From JANQPA01 sp964548175 (GTDB lineage Bacteria; Bacteroidota; Bacteroidia; Chitinophagales; Saprospiraceae), in the NCBI GenBank assembly GCA_964548175.1, contig CAZJQS010000030.1:1-64000 (forward strand): a stretch of 64,000 bases of DNA, in the 5' to 3' direction. The notes under the pieces are model-generated. The model searched no databases, was not told where the DNA came from, and was given only the letters and a program-made list of their open reading frames with translations. A program made the position numbers and the translations under genes. Positions 17,590 through 26,613 of this stretch are shown piece by piece. The number at the start of each line of letters is the position of its first letter. Within the stretch, counting starts at the first letter, position 1.

Positions 17590-18102
17590 CTATTTCAGTA
17601 ATTTCCCTTTTTGAAAATCTTCCTCTGTAATGGCGCCATCCATGGAGGTGTCTGAATCGACAGCGATCTTCCAGCGGCCATCGATCTTTTTCAGAATAAC
17701 ATGAAACTTCCCGTAAAAATTTCTTTTCTTTCCTTCTTTATCCCTGGAAACCACTTTATAATAACCTACTTCAAACGCGGAATCTTCAATGGCCATTCTT
17801 TCCAGAAAAGAAAAGCTGATACTGACCTGACGTCCTGTTTCCTTACTACTCCTATTGTTTTTTTCCACATTTTTGGCATAGACATCAGCCTTTAGGATGA
17901 CGTTATTGTCCCGGATGATCCGGAGAAGATCCCTGGTATGAATATGCATAAAAGCATCCGTATCAAAATTGTTATATGCTTTGATAAAGGGCCTCCATAC
18001 TTGTTCGTCAATTTCAGCTTGCAGGGAATCCTGTGATGGCGTCGATTGAGCGGAAAGACCAACGACAGCAATTAAAAAACTGCAGGTGACGAAGTACTTC
18101 AT
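17590..18102 (-). CDS. secreted NTF2-like (DUF4440/SnoaL-type) protein
   Basis: 170 residues from the ATG at 18102, just before the signal peptide KYFVTCSFLIAVVGLSAQ. The mature part looks like an NTF2-fold protein: helix WRPFIKAYNNFDTDAFMHIH, and strands YYKVVSRDKEGKKRNFYGKFHVILKKIDGRWKIAVDS, the last phrase being the hallmark of DUF4440/SnoaL-like proteins. An Asp-rich tail (DSDTSMDGAITEEDF) follows. Such proteins bind small molecules or serve as stand-alone modules; no catalytic site can be assigned. A longer reading frame up to 18192 would put a charged tail ahead of the signal and is not favoured. Confidence 0.72.
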   Translation of the reverse strand: MKYFVTCSFLIAVVGLSAQSTPSQDSLQAEIDEQVWRPFIKAYNNFDTDAFMHIHTRDLLRIIRDNNVILKADVYAKNVEKNNRSSKETGRQVSISFSFLERMAIEDSAFEVGYYKVVSRDKEGKKRNFYGKFHVILKKIDGRWKIAVDSDTSMDGAITEEDFQKGKLLK

Positions 18103-18352
18103 GACGTTGTATTTTTTTATAAAAAAAAGATTCCTGGCTTTTTTGGGTGGTTGAGCCCTTTTGAAAGACGATAAAATGATTAATTTCAGCAAATTTTGGG
18201 AAATATTTAACTTTTCTCGGCTTTTCCTGCAACCATTTTGTTAATAATTTCATCTATTACTAGGAACAAAAACATCCAGATTGGCATTTTTAACGTATAT
18301 AGAATAAAATAATCCCATTCATCCCCTGACAACAGGTTCAAATCCAAAAATC

Positions 18353-19003
18353 ATGAAAATCCTCAAATTTGCATTGGTTGGTCTTTTTTTTCATCTCACT
18401 ATCTGCCTTACCGCTCAAAACAAGGTGATCACTTCAATCTACCCTGGAACGGAGCTTAAGGTAGAGCGTGTCTATGATGGAAAAATAGCCGCGGCCAATC
18501 AAATTCGCGAGACGGTGTATTATAACAATGGCATGGTCTGGATGGAAGGTATTTTCACGGAAGACGCTAAAATACAGGAATGGACCTTTAGATACCCAAA
18601 TGGCAATCCTTACTGGCATGCCATAACGATAGAGGGCAAACTGGAGGGGGAATACAAGCATTGGTATGAAGATGGCCAGATCGCCGAGGTGATTGAATTC
18701 AGTAATAACCAGGAAAACGGCCGTGCGGTTTTTTACTATCCAAATGGCCAGCTGTCCATGAAAGGCTTGTACAAAGATGGAAAAATGATCGGCGATTGGC
18801 AGTTCTATGATGCTGAAGGCAAGATATTCAAACAAAAATTCTGGACCTGGTTGTTCTTTGATACCGCCGAAGTCCGTATGCAAGGCTGGGTGAAAAACGG
18901 AAAAATGGATGGGCACTGGGAGTATATCGAAACAGCCAACGCCGGAAGGCCTTACCGGCGGCAATTTTACCTCAAATATCAAGACGGGGAGCTCATTCAA
19001 TAA
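18353..19003 (+). CDS. secreted YwqK-like protein with MORN-type repeats
   Basis: 216 residues: a signal peptide (LKFALVGLFFHLTICLTAQ) followed by about five repeats of the MORN_2 pattern, for example YPNGNPYWHAITIEGKLEGE, YEDGQIAEVIEFSNNQENG and YPNGQLSMKGLYKDGKMIGD. Databases often call this family the YwqK antitoxin, but Bacteroidota copies are secreted and have no toxin partner here, so that label should not be taken as function. The repeats form beta-hairpin stacks that may bind surface components. Function unknown. Confidence 0.8.
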   Translation: MKILKFALVGLFFHLTICLTAQNKVITSIYPGTELKVERVYDGKIAAANQIRETVYYNNGMVWMEGIFTEDAKIQEWTFRYPNGNPYWHAITIEGKLEGEYKHWYEDGQIAEVIEFSNNQENGRAVFYYPNGQLSMKGLYKDGKMIGDWQFYDAEGKIFKQKFWTWLFFDTAEVRMQGWVKNGKMDGHWEYIETANAGRPYRRQFYLKYQDGELIQ

Positions 19004-19103
19004 AAAAGGCGGACATTTTGCCGCCACAAAGAATTAATTACACCTGAAAACCCACAAGGCGTCTTTCTGTAAAACAACCATCGTAGGATACGTTTATAGA
19101 AGT

Positions 19104-20318
19104 TTAGTTATCATCGGGAAAAATATAACTGTAATAATCCTTTTCTATGAGCTTTAGCTCATTTCCAGATCTAAATTTTTTTTCGCTCATTCCGATTCCT
19201 TTTCTGGCCGGCTGGATTTTTTCAACTCCTTCCCTGAGCAATTTAATTTCTTGTGTATAAGTAATGATATTGCGGCCACATCCCTGTTCGATGGTCCATT
19301 TTCGATAGATCACGGTAAACTCATTTAATCGATCGACCTGATCTGTCCAGGATATTTTCAAAGAACAAGATTTGTCCTGCAAGTTCACCTGATCATCCGG
19401 CGTGTTCCAATCGGCATCATTGTCGAAAACAGGAAACCCGGTTAATTCCGGACTGGGAATCTCTTCCCGGTAAGCCTTGTCGGAAATTTCCACATCCATG
19501 GGCATCAGTATTTGCTCAGCATCAATGCCTTTAATGTTGAGGAATTGAATGCCTTCCGCTGTGTGCCCACGCTGATCCACTGCGGTCCAGACTCTTTTGA
19601 TAACGGTAGTAGCGTCGCTTAAAAACTGAAAGTTGGTCAGTTCTATTCGTCCCGCCAGATCTTCAAAAGTTGACTGAAAGAGCAGAGAAAAGGTATCGCC
19701 CGCTTTCAGACTTTGTGAAACAAAGTACCGATCCGGGATCATTACGCTTTCTCCTGCTCTAACAGTTAACGAAAGATTGGAGCCCCCAACAATACTCCAG
19801 TCAAAAGTTATAAAACCATCAGCAGGAACTACAACCGTTAAGGCTGTCGTACTGCCTGGTATAACTTCAACAAGAGCCTTATTAGCCCCTTCAACTAATA
19901 GTGCATTGGGAGCTCCGGTGACATCTACCCCACCGTCACCTTTTATCTTTGATTGTATCCAATTATCTTTTTTAAACCATCCCTCAAAGCCGTTGACGTG
20001 GCATCCCAGCTCAAAAACCTCATCGGTAAAATCCAATGATGCGATAGGGCCGCATGGACTGTAAACATTGGGCATGGGAAGATCCCTCAGCGACTGCGCC
20101 TCCAGGCAACTAAGCGCAATATGCTTGATGAAAAACTCAGGTTGGCAAGCCGGGCGATCAGACTCTGTATCGTACACACCTTGTTGAACAGCCTTGTTAT
20201 CTTTACTCCATACGGATGAAAGAGTTAGAAAGCTCAATAAAGCGATCGAGAGTATTTTCTTTTTAAAGATATTTAAGCGACTCACATTTGGGCTCATACA
20301 AATTTCATTTTTCTCCAT
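19104..20318 (-). CDS. large secreted protein of unknown function
   Basis: About 404 residues from the ATG at 20318; ATG 20297 is also possible and would give a tighter signal peptide. After the signal (KKKILSIALLSFLTLSSVWS) there are paired cysteines (ACQPEFFIKHIALSCLE, PCGP, GCHVNGFEGWF) and a central all-beta region (VVVPADGFITFDWSIVGGS). The later part, KRVWTAVDQRGHTAEGIQFLNI and FTVIYRKWTIEQGCG, resembles the spacer between HYR-type repeats of large Saprospiria surface proteins ('rtWta.D.cGN.a...Q.i.v'). No C-terminal sorting signal is present, so it may be a shortened relative. No enzymatic motif is recognised. Confidence 0.5.
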   Translation of the reverse strand: MEKNEICMSPNVSRLNIFKKKILSIALLSFLTLSSVWSKDNKAVQQGVYDTESDRPACQPEFFIKHIALSCLEAQSLRDLPMPNVYSPCGPIASLDFTDEVFELGCHVNGFEGWFKKDNWIQSKIKGDGGVDVTGAPNALLVEGANKALVEVIPGSTTALTVVVPADGFITFDWSIVGGSNLSLTVRAGESVMIPDRYFVSQSLKAGDTFSLLFQSTFEDLAGRIELTNFQFLSDATTVIKRVWTAVDQRGHTAEGIQFLNIKGIDAEQILMPMDVEISDKAYREEIPSPELTGFPVFDNDADWNTPDDQVNLQDKSCSLKISWTDQVDRLNEFTVIYRKWTIEQGCGRNIITYTQEIKLLREGVEKIQPARKGIGMSEKKFRSGNELKLIEKDYYSYIFPDDN

Positions 20319-20845
20319 TAAATAAGACGACAAGTCCTGGGAACAGTCACGGAAAAACCTAACAAATGAGCAGATTTACTCAGCTGTTAGAGACTGAACT
20401 TGTACGGAATAGGAAAAAACTATTTGATGAGCTATCGGAAAAAAGAAAATGAGTAACAAAAATAATTTTGCGGGCAAAAGAAGTGAAAGTAGTCATGGGA
20501 TTACGCTTTAAACGGTTTAAGGGATATAATTTTACTTTAATCGGATTATTCGCAATGCGTTCAGCAACAAAGATATTATTTATCTATATCATATACATAC
20601 CTCAAAGGTGGTAATTTTCATATTTTTTTTATCATAATCCGTTATGTTTTTTTTAGCTGCCGAAAAAGCATAAGTTCATTGATCTAAAAAACTTGCTATC
20701 AGTTCATTTCAAAATAACTTAAAAAATATAAGTAAAAAAACACTTTAAATTTTAAGGATTGTTAAAGTTTTGGATTTTCCAGAAAGTTTGATTTCCAGGA
20801 AGGTGAACCTTTCTAAAAGAAGGCTGTTAACTTGAAAAACTGCAC
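20319..20845. other. A/T-rich intergenic region without a recognised gene
   Basis: About 530 bases between divergent genes. The stretch from 20560 to 20760 is especially A/T-rich (runs of T at 20620-20630 and 20646-20655). No coding frame, tRNA or clear hairpin is seen; promoters for both neighbours are expected here. Confidence 0.35.
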
Positions 20846-21319
20846 ATGATCGTCAAAAAGAAAAGCTGGGAACAATTCATTGACAGGCCGCTGGAGCAGG
20901 TCTGGTCTTTTTTTTCTCGTCCTGAGAACTTGAATGCCATTACGCCGGAAGAGGTCTCTATAGAAATCTTATCGGACCTTTCAGGCCAGGAAATGTATGA
21001 AGGCATGATCATTCAATACAACATTGCGCCGCTATTGGGCATTAAAATGAATTGGGTGACGGAAATAACGCATATAAAGGAACGGCAATATTTCATAGAC
21101 GAGCAGCGCTTTGGGCCTTATGCCTTTTGGCATCATCAACACTGGTTTGAATCGAAAGGAGAAGGCACGCTTATGAAGGACATTTTGCATTATAAAGTCC
21201 CCTTTGGTGTAATAGGCACGTTGGCCAATGCTCTTTTTGTAGAAAAAATGGTGGATCAGATCTTTACCTACAGGGAAGAAGTATTAGAAAAGGTCTGGCC
21301 CATAGCAGAAAGTCGTTAA
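20846..21319 (+). CDS. SRPBCC-family (START-like) ligand-binding protein
   Basis: 157 residues of the SRPBCC/polyketide-cyclase fold. It starts with the typical WEQFIDRPLEQVWSFFSRPENLNAITP, where an N-terminal strand leads into the helix that closes the lipid pocket. Next come GMIIQYNIAPLLGIKMNWVTEI, EQRFGPYAFWHHQHWFE and a long C-terminal helix ending in EVLEKVWP. Proteins of this subgroup, often labelled cell-division inhibitor or CoxG-like, bind hydrophobic ligands; the ligand is unknown. The stop codon shares TTAA with the convergent MATE gene. Confidence 0.85.
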   Translation: MIVKKKSWEQFIDRPLEQVWSFFSRPENLNAITPEEVSIEILSDLSGQEMYEGMIIQYNIAPLLGIKMNWVTEITHIKERQYFIDEQRFGPYAFWHHQHWFESKGEGTLMKDILHYKVPFGVIGTLANALFVEKMVDQIFTYREEVLEKVWPIAESR

Positions 21320-22701
21320 ATACTGATCTTTTTCCATCTTCCTTTCCTGAAAATAATGATGGCGATGATTGCCAGCATCGTCTCACTGCCGGCAATGGCC
21401 CAGCAAACACCGGCCAGCCCCATGCCCAGGGTGACGCTCAGAAAATAGCTCAACGGAATTTCCATCAGCCAGAAGCAGAACAGGTTGATGAACATTGGCG
21501 TGCGAGTATCCCCTGCTCCGTTGAAGGCCTGGCTGATCACCATGCCATAGGCGAAGAAAATGTACCCCACACAAATAATGCGCAGGCTCAATTTGCCTGC
21601 AGCTATCACCCCGGGAACATCTGTAAACAGCCTCATAAGGGACTCTGCTCCGACAAAAAACACCACCGATACGACGAAAAGAAAAAGCATATTATAGAAA
21701 GCAGCCTTCCAGACGGATGTTTCCGCTCTATCCGGCTGCCCGGCGCCCAGGTTTTGACCGACCAGCGTAGCAGCGGCATTAGCCAGCCCCCATGCGGGGA
21801 GTATTGTAAAAATGATGAGTCGTATGGCGATCGTATAGCCTGCGATCGACTGGCTACCGAAAATGGCAATGATGCGCATCAAAAAGATCCAGCTGGCTGA
21901 TGAGATCAAGAACTGCATAGTGCCGGACAAGCCGATCTTGAAGAGCTTTTTGATCAGTTCCCTCTGAGGTTTCCAATGATGCGCGGCTATTTTCACGATT
22001 CCCCAGCCTCTCAGAAGAATAGCCAGCTGAAAGATCACTCCTATCCCCCTTCCGATGCTGGTGGCGACTGCAGCGCCCATTACGCCCAATTCTGGAAAAG
22101 GGCCGATGCCAAAGATAAAAAGCGGGTCAAGGATAATGTTAATGATGTTCGCTACCCAGAGGGAGGCCATGGCCAGGCTGGCGTCCCCTGCCCCTCGGAA
22201 GATGCCGTTGAGCAGAAACAACAACATGATCACCACATTCGTCCCAAAAGCGATCCGGGTATATCCTGCTCCCTCAGCGATCATAGATTCCGTGGCGCCC
22301 ATCAGCCGAAGGATCTCATCGGCTAGCATAAAGCCCGCCACGCCGGTTATCAATGAAACGGTAACGCCCAAAATGATGGCCTGCACAGCCGCCCGAGAGG
22401 CTCCTTCCTCGTTTTTTTCTCCTACCCGCCGGGCCACGATAGCTGTAGCGGCCATACTCAATCCAATTGCAATAGAGTAGATAAGCGTAATAACAGATTC
22501 TGTCAGGCCTACGGTAGACACTGCATCTACACTGATCTGAGAGACAAAAAACACATCCACCACCGCAAACAAGGACTCCATGATCATCTCCAGTATCATT
22601 GGGATGGACAGATACACAATGGCCCGATTAATGCTGCCACTAGTGAAGTTCTTTTCCTTGCCCTGAATGGCGTCTTTGACTATACGTAAGATCCGTGACA
22701 T
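21316..22701 (-). CDS. MATE-family multidrug/sodium antiporter
   Basis: About 461 residues from the ATG at 22701, with twelve hydrophobic segments in two homologous halves, as in MatE proteins. Diagnostic pieces are SINRAIVYLSIPMILEMIMESLFAVVD at the start, GLTESVITLIYSIAIGLSMA, GRGIGVIFQLAIL, and in the second half GLANAAATLVGQNLGAGQPDRAE. It exports organic cations or drugs in exchange for Na+ or H+; the substrate cannot be read. An in-frame start at 22737 adds twelve residues without hydrophobic character and is less likely. Inner membrane. Upstream lie two copies of the family C palindrome. Confidence 0.93.
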   Translation of the reverse strand: MSRILRIVKDAIQGKEKNFTSGSINRAIVYLSIPMILEMIMESLFAVVDVFFVSQISVDAVSTVGLTESVITLIYSIAIGLSMAATAIVARRVGEKNEEGASRAAVQAIILGVTVSLITGVAGFMLADEILRLMGATESMIAEGAGYTRIAFGTNVVIMLLFLLNGIFRGAGDASLAMASLWVANIINIILDPLFIFGIGPFPELGVMGAAVATSIGRGIGVIFQLAILLRGWGIVKIAAHHWKPQRELIKKLFKIGLSGTMQFLISSASWIFLMRIIAIFGSQSIAGYTIAIRLIIFTILPAWGLANAAATLVGQNLGAGQPDRAETSVWKAAFYNMLFLFVVSVVFFVGAESLMRLFTDVPGVIAAGKLSLRIICVGYIFFAYGMVISQAFNGAGDTRTPMFINLFCFWLMEIPLSYFLSVTLGMGLAGVCWAIAGSETMLAIIAIIIFRKGRWKKISI

Positions 22702-22806
22702 AATTTGGGGTGAATTTGAGGTAATTGCCTTTATCATCCCTCAAAAAAGCCAATAAGTTCCCTTTTTGGAATTTTTTCTTAATAATTGCTGCTTCATTAT
22801 CATGCC

Positions 22807-22841
22807 TAGACCTCAGAGGTCTTTAAGACCTCTGAGGTCTA
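22807..22841. repeat. family C palindrome, copy 1
   Basis: A perfect 35-bp odd-length palindrome built on CCTCAGAGGTCT and AGACCTCTGAGG around a central T, in the divergent region between the MATE and S9 peptidase genes. The same core occurs 130 bases downstream. Confidence 0.85.
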
Positions 22842-22970
22842 AATTTTCCACTTTTCCACATTTTCACAAAAAAATCCTCGTAACTGACTTACAAACAATC
22901 GCTTACATAGTGTTAAAAAAATCACAGACCTCGTAAGACTGTCCGCTTTTGTCCGGTGCTTTTTTCCCCA

Positions 22971-23001
22971 AACCTCAGAGGTCTTTAAGACCTCTGAGGT
23001 T
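22971..23001. repeat. family C palindrome, copy 2
   Basis: AACCTCAGAGGTC and GACCTCTGAGGTT around TTTAA form a 31-bp palindrome with the same 27-bp core as copy 1 at 22807-22841. It sits about 70 bases before the S9 peptidase start codon and so may fall in its leader or promoter. Confidence 0.85.
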
Positions 23002-23068
23002 GATTAATAGCATTACTTTTATTTCCCCGCTTTCCTTATTTTTACCAAAAAGAAAATTCAAAATCACT

Positions 23069-25810
23069 ATGAAAAATCAATTCCTTCCCATCCTCCTGCT
23101 TATTCTTTTACCTGGCTTCCTTCTTTCCCAAAACAATAAAAAACCACTGCAACTCGAGGACGTCTCCTCCTGGAAGGAAATCCGGTCGCCTCAAATAAGC
23201 AACAACGGGACCTGGATCGCCTATATGCTTCAACCCATCGAGGGAGATGGAAAAACCATCCTCTACCATGGCGCCAACCAGAAAGAGCGCGTGTTCGAAA
23301 GAGGGGAAAATCCGACTTTTTCCGCCGATAACCAATTCCTGATCTTTCGGATCAAACCGCATCAGGATTCCATTCGTCAACTCAAACTGGCTAAAGTCAA
23401 CAAAAAAGAATGGCCACAGGATACTCTGGCTGTACTCAACCTGAGCACAGATGAACTTCGAAAATTCCCTTACCTCAAGTCTTTTAAAGTGCCTACTAAA
23501 TGGCCCGGCTGGCTGGCCGCCCATTTTGATGCTAAAGCACACCAGGATGAAAACCTAACAAAAACAGAAAACGGCCCGCTCGTCATCCTAGACTTGAATA
23601 ACATGACAGCGTTCCGCGTGCCCCAGACCAATGACTATGTGCTGGCTGAAAAAACACCTAAACTGGCTATGATCTCCTCAGATAAAAAAATGAGCAGCGT
23701 TCAGCTTTTTGATATGTCTCAAAAGACCTTCACTGAAATCTGGTCCGATAGCCTGAAAGCAAAATCCATCAGCATCGCCGATCAGGGAGATCAGCTCGCC
23801 TTCCTGACCCTTAAAGAAAACAAACCAAAAACCACAGCCCTCCACCACTGGGCCAACGGCCGGCTACAAACCATCCTTGACCCTGATAGCGACTTCCTGG
23901 CCGATGAACGTATCGTCAGTGAGCATGCTTCTCCTCGTTTTACAGAAGACGGCAGCCAACTGTTTTTCGGCATCACCGATCCATTGCCGGAAAAAGATAC
24001 CGCAATACTGGATGAAGAACGCCCCGTAGTCGAAATCTGGAATTATAAAGATCAGCGTATTTATCCGGAACAAAAGGTGAGACTCAATCAGGATAAAAAA
24101 AGCTATTTCGCCTGCGTCGTGGATACACAATCGGGCCGGATAAACCAGCTGGAAAGTACCGCCATTCCCAATGTCTCCATCGATACCCGAAACCCCTCTC
24201 CCTGGCTGGTCGGCTATAACGACGCTCCCTACGAGTTACAAACAACCTGGGAAGGCGGACCCACTCACAAAGACGTGTTCCTGATCGACTCCCGCACCGG
24301 CCGTTCGACTCTGATCACCGAAAAACTCAGAGGAACCCCTCGCCTCTCTCCTGCCGGAAAATACGTCTATTGGTACAGCTTGCCTGATTCCGCCTGGTTC
24401 ATTTATTCCGTCGAGCGCAAACAGATTAGAAATATCACCAAAAACATCGATGTTCCTTTCTATGATGAGCTTAACGACCGTCCTGAATATCCCAGCGACT
24501 ACGGACTGGCGGGCTGGACGGCCAATGACGATTTTCTTTTCCTCTATGATCGTTATGACATCTGGCAGATTGACCCCATGGGCAACATCAACCCGGTTAA
24601 TCTGCTGAAAGGCAGAGAAAAAAAACGCATCCACCGCTGCATCAAAGTCGATCCGGAAGAACGCGCTATTGAGGAAGTGGACCCCATGCTCATCCACTTC
24701 ACTGATGAAGAAAGCAAACAAGAAGGCTACCTGTGGTTCAATATCCATACCGGCGTGCAGGATATTGTCCAGCAAGGAGACTTTTCCTTCTCCCGCCGCC
24801 CGATGAAAGCTAAGAACGCTAACCAATGGCTGCTTACCCGCGAAAACTTTCAGGTTTTTCCCGACCTGCTTTACAGTGCTGATCTCAAGACTTTTTCCAA
24901 AGTCAGTAATGCCAACCCCCAACAGGAGGATTTCTATTGGGGCTCCATCGAACTGATAACGTTTACCTCCCTGGATGGTGAGCAATTAAAAGGCCTATTG
25001 GTCAAACCTGACAATTTTGATCCGAATAAAAAATATCCACTGCTGGTCAATTTTTATGAAAAAAGCTCCAACTCCTTACACCGTCACCGGGCGCCGGAGT
25101 TCAACCGGTCACAGATCAACTATCACTTCTATGCGAGCCGGGGATACCTGATCTTCAATCCTGACATCCCCTACAAGATCGGCTATCCGGGCGAAAGTGC
25201 CTATAATGCAGTCATTCCCGGTGTGACCCATTTGGTCAATCAGGGATATATTGACCAGGAACGCATTGGCGTACAGGGACACAGCTGGGGCGGTTATCAG
25301 ATCGCTTATCTGATCAGCCGCTCCGATATTTTCGCCTGTGCCGAGTCGGGCGCGCCGGTCGTCAACATGATCTCTGCCTACGGGGGCATTCGCTGGGGAT
25401 CGGGAGTGAGCCGGATGTTCCAATACGAGCATACTCAGAGCCGGATCGGCGGCTCCTTGTGGGAATATCCACTTCGGTACATTGAAAATTCACCTATTTT
25501 CACGGCAGACAAGATCAAAACGCCGGTCTTAATTCTTCATAACGACCAGGACAGCGCCGTGCCCTGGTACCAGGGCATCGAGTTCTACATGGCCATGCGT
25601 CGCCTCAACAAACCGGCCTGGATGCTGAACTATAATGAGGAACCTCACTGGCCCTTGAAATTGCCGAATAGAAAGGATTTCCAAAAGCGTATGCAACAAT
25701 TCTTTGATCATTATCTCCTGGGTTCGCCTATGCCGGTATGGATGGATACCGGAGTACCAGCTCTGGAAAAAGAAACCAATATGGGATATGAAGCAGTCGA
25801 CAAAAAATAG
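23069..25810 (+). CDS. secreted prolyl-oligopeptidase-type (S9) peptidase
   Basis: 913 residues from the ATG at 23069, directly before a signal peptide (FLPILLLILLPGFLLSQ). A long beta-propeller-like part (about 40-650) carries DPP4-type strand patterns (WIAYMLQP, FIYSVERKQIRNIT). The C-terminal alpha/beta hydrolase has the nucleophile motif GHSWGGYQ (Ser near residue 739), the acid in HNDQDSAVPW, and the His in EEPHWPLK. It should cleave peptides in the periplasm or outside the cell, probably after Pro or Ala. An in-frame extension to 22949 contains family C repeat sequence and is not believed to be coding. A terminator hairpin follows at 25850. Confidence 0.92.
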   Translation: MKNQFLPILLLILLPGFLLSQNNKKPLQLEDVSSWKEIRSPQISNNGTWIAYMLQPIEGDGKTILYHGANQKERVFERGENPTFSADNQFLIFRIKPHQDSIRQLKLAKVNKKEWPQDTLAVLNLSTDELRKFPYLKSFKVPTKWPGWLAAHFDAKAHQDENLTKTENGPLVILDLNNMTAFRVPQTNDYVLAEKTPKLAMISSDKKMSSVQLFDMSQKTFTEIWSDSLKAKSISIADQGDQLAFLTLKENKPKTTALHHWANGRLQTILDPDSDFLADERIVSEHASPRFTEDGSQLFFGITDPLPEKDTAILDEERPVVEIWNYKDQRIYPEQKVRLNQDKKSYFACVVDTQSGRINQLESTAIPNVSIDTRNPSPWLVGYNDAPYELQTTWEGGPTHKDVFLIDSRTGRSTLITEKLRGTPRLSPAGKYVYWYSLPDSAWFIYSVERKQIRNITKNIDVPFYDELNDRPEYPSDYGLAGWTANDDFLFLYDRYDIWQIDPMGNINPVNLLKGREKKRIHRCIKVDPEERAIEEVDPMLIHFTDEESKQEGYLWFNIHTGVQDIVQQGDFSFSRRPMKAKNANQWLLTRENFQVFPDLLYSADLKTFSKVSNANPQQEDFYWGSIELITFTSLDGEQLKGLLVKPDNFDPNKKYPLLVNFYEKSSNSLHRHRAPEFNRSQINYHFYASRGYLIFNPDIPYKIGYPGESAYNAVIPGVTHLVNQGYIDQERIGVQGHSWGGYQIAYLISRSDIFACAESGAPVVNMISAYGGIRWGSGVSRMFQYEHTQSRIGGSLWEYPLRYIENSPIFTADKIKTPVLILHNDQDSAVPWYQGIEFYMAMRRLNKPAWMLNYNEEPHWPLKLPNRKDFQKRMQQFFDHYLLGSPMPVWMDTGVPALEKETNMGYEAVDKK

Positions 25811-25849
25811 CCTGCCCTATCCCCGCGACGCAGGAATAATAGAGTAATC

Positions 25850-25888
25850 AAACCTTTGATGCCGTCCGGCGGACGGCATCAAAGGTTT
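25850..25888. terminator. hairpin after the S9 peptidase gene
   Basis: AAACCTTTGATGCCGTCC pairs perfectly with GGACGGCATCAAAGGTTT around GGC, about 40 bases beyond the stop codon. The 18-bp stem has no strong T tract. It is likely a terminator or mRNA-end protector. Confidence 0.65.
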
Positions 25889-25977
25889 ACTTAAATACGT
25901 CCAATCATAAAATAATCTCCAACTATTTACCCTTTCATTTGTCCTTATTCTACATCTTCACTATAATATTTCAGGAC

Positions 25978-26609
25978 ATGAAAAATTTGATCTGGTTTTT
26001 CTTTTTCTTATTTACCTATGCCTTTGCTTTTTCCCAAAATACAGACTGTAATTGTCTCGATGATCTCGAATACCTGAACGATCAGTTAAAACAAACACCT
26101 AGCTACAAAGAACAGATCAAAGGTGAGCGCAAAAAGGCTTTTTACAAATATGTTGAACAAATAAAACAGGAGATCAAAAAGGAAAAACTGATCGAGCTGC
26201 ATTGTCAGGTTTATCTTCAAAAAATCCTGAGCCAAATAAAAGATGCTCATCTCCTTACGGTCCCTACCGTGAACGCAGTAAAAACGGAAGAACAGATCAG
26301 AGCATTCCGGGAATCTGCAGCTTTCAAACTGACTCCTACCATAGAGACTGAGTTGGAGCCCCTCGAACAATGGGTGTCCTCTTTGCCGCCGGAATCCATA
26401 ACAGGCATTTATTATACTCAGAATAAGTTATTGAAAATCGGTCTGATAAAAGAAGCCAAACAATTCAAAGGAGTGGTGCTGGATTCAAAAACATAACTAT
26501 GGGCGCCCGGCCAGATCAAATTCACTATCGAACAGCTTACTGACGGGATTACCTGCAAACGAGTGCAGACTGGGTGGAACAGGTCAAAAAAGAAATATCA
26601 GCCAACTGA
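25978..26609 (+). pseudogene. remnant of a secreted protein, possibly an S41-peptidase relative
   Basis: The open part (25978-26496, 172 residues) has a signal peptide (NLIWFFFFLFTYAFAFSQ), then NTDCNCLDDLEYLNDQL and a helical region ending LLKIGLIKEAKQFKGVV. It stops at TAA 26494-26496. Reading through the stop, the same frame continues sensibly (LWAPGQIKFTIEQL). After a frame change the bases 26550-26606 encode RDYLQTSADWVEQVKKEISAN before TGA. This looks like a gene broken by a stop and a frameshift, perhaps with internal loss. The N-terminal helical layout resembles that ahead of S41 peptidase domains in Bacteroidota, but no catalytic domain remains. If the open part is still translated it is a 172-residue secreted protein. 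Confidence 0.55.
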
Positions 26610-26613
26610 CTTT

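Noticed and set aside
18353..19003. YwqK-type protein as part of a toxin-antitoxin system
   Set aside because: It has a signal peptide and MORN-like repeats, and no toxin gene is adjacent; the antitoxin label of the family is not supported here.
24236..24985. 249-codon open frame antisense to the S9 peptidase
   Set aside because: The S9 gene is continuous with catalytic motifs; no domain is seen in the antisense frame.
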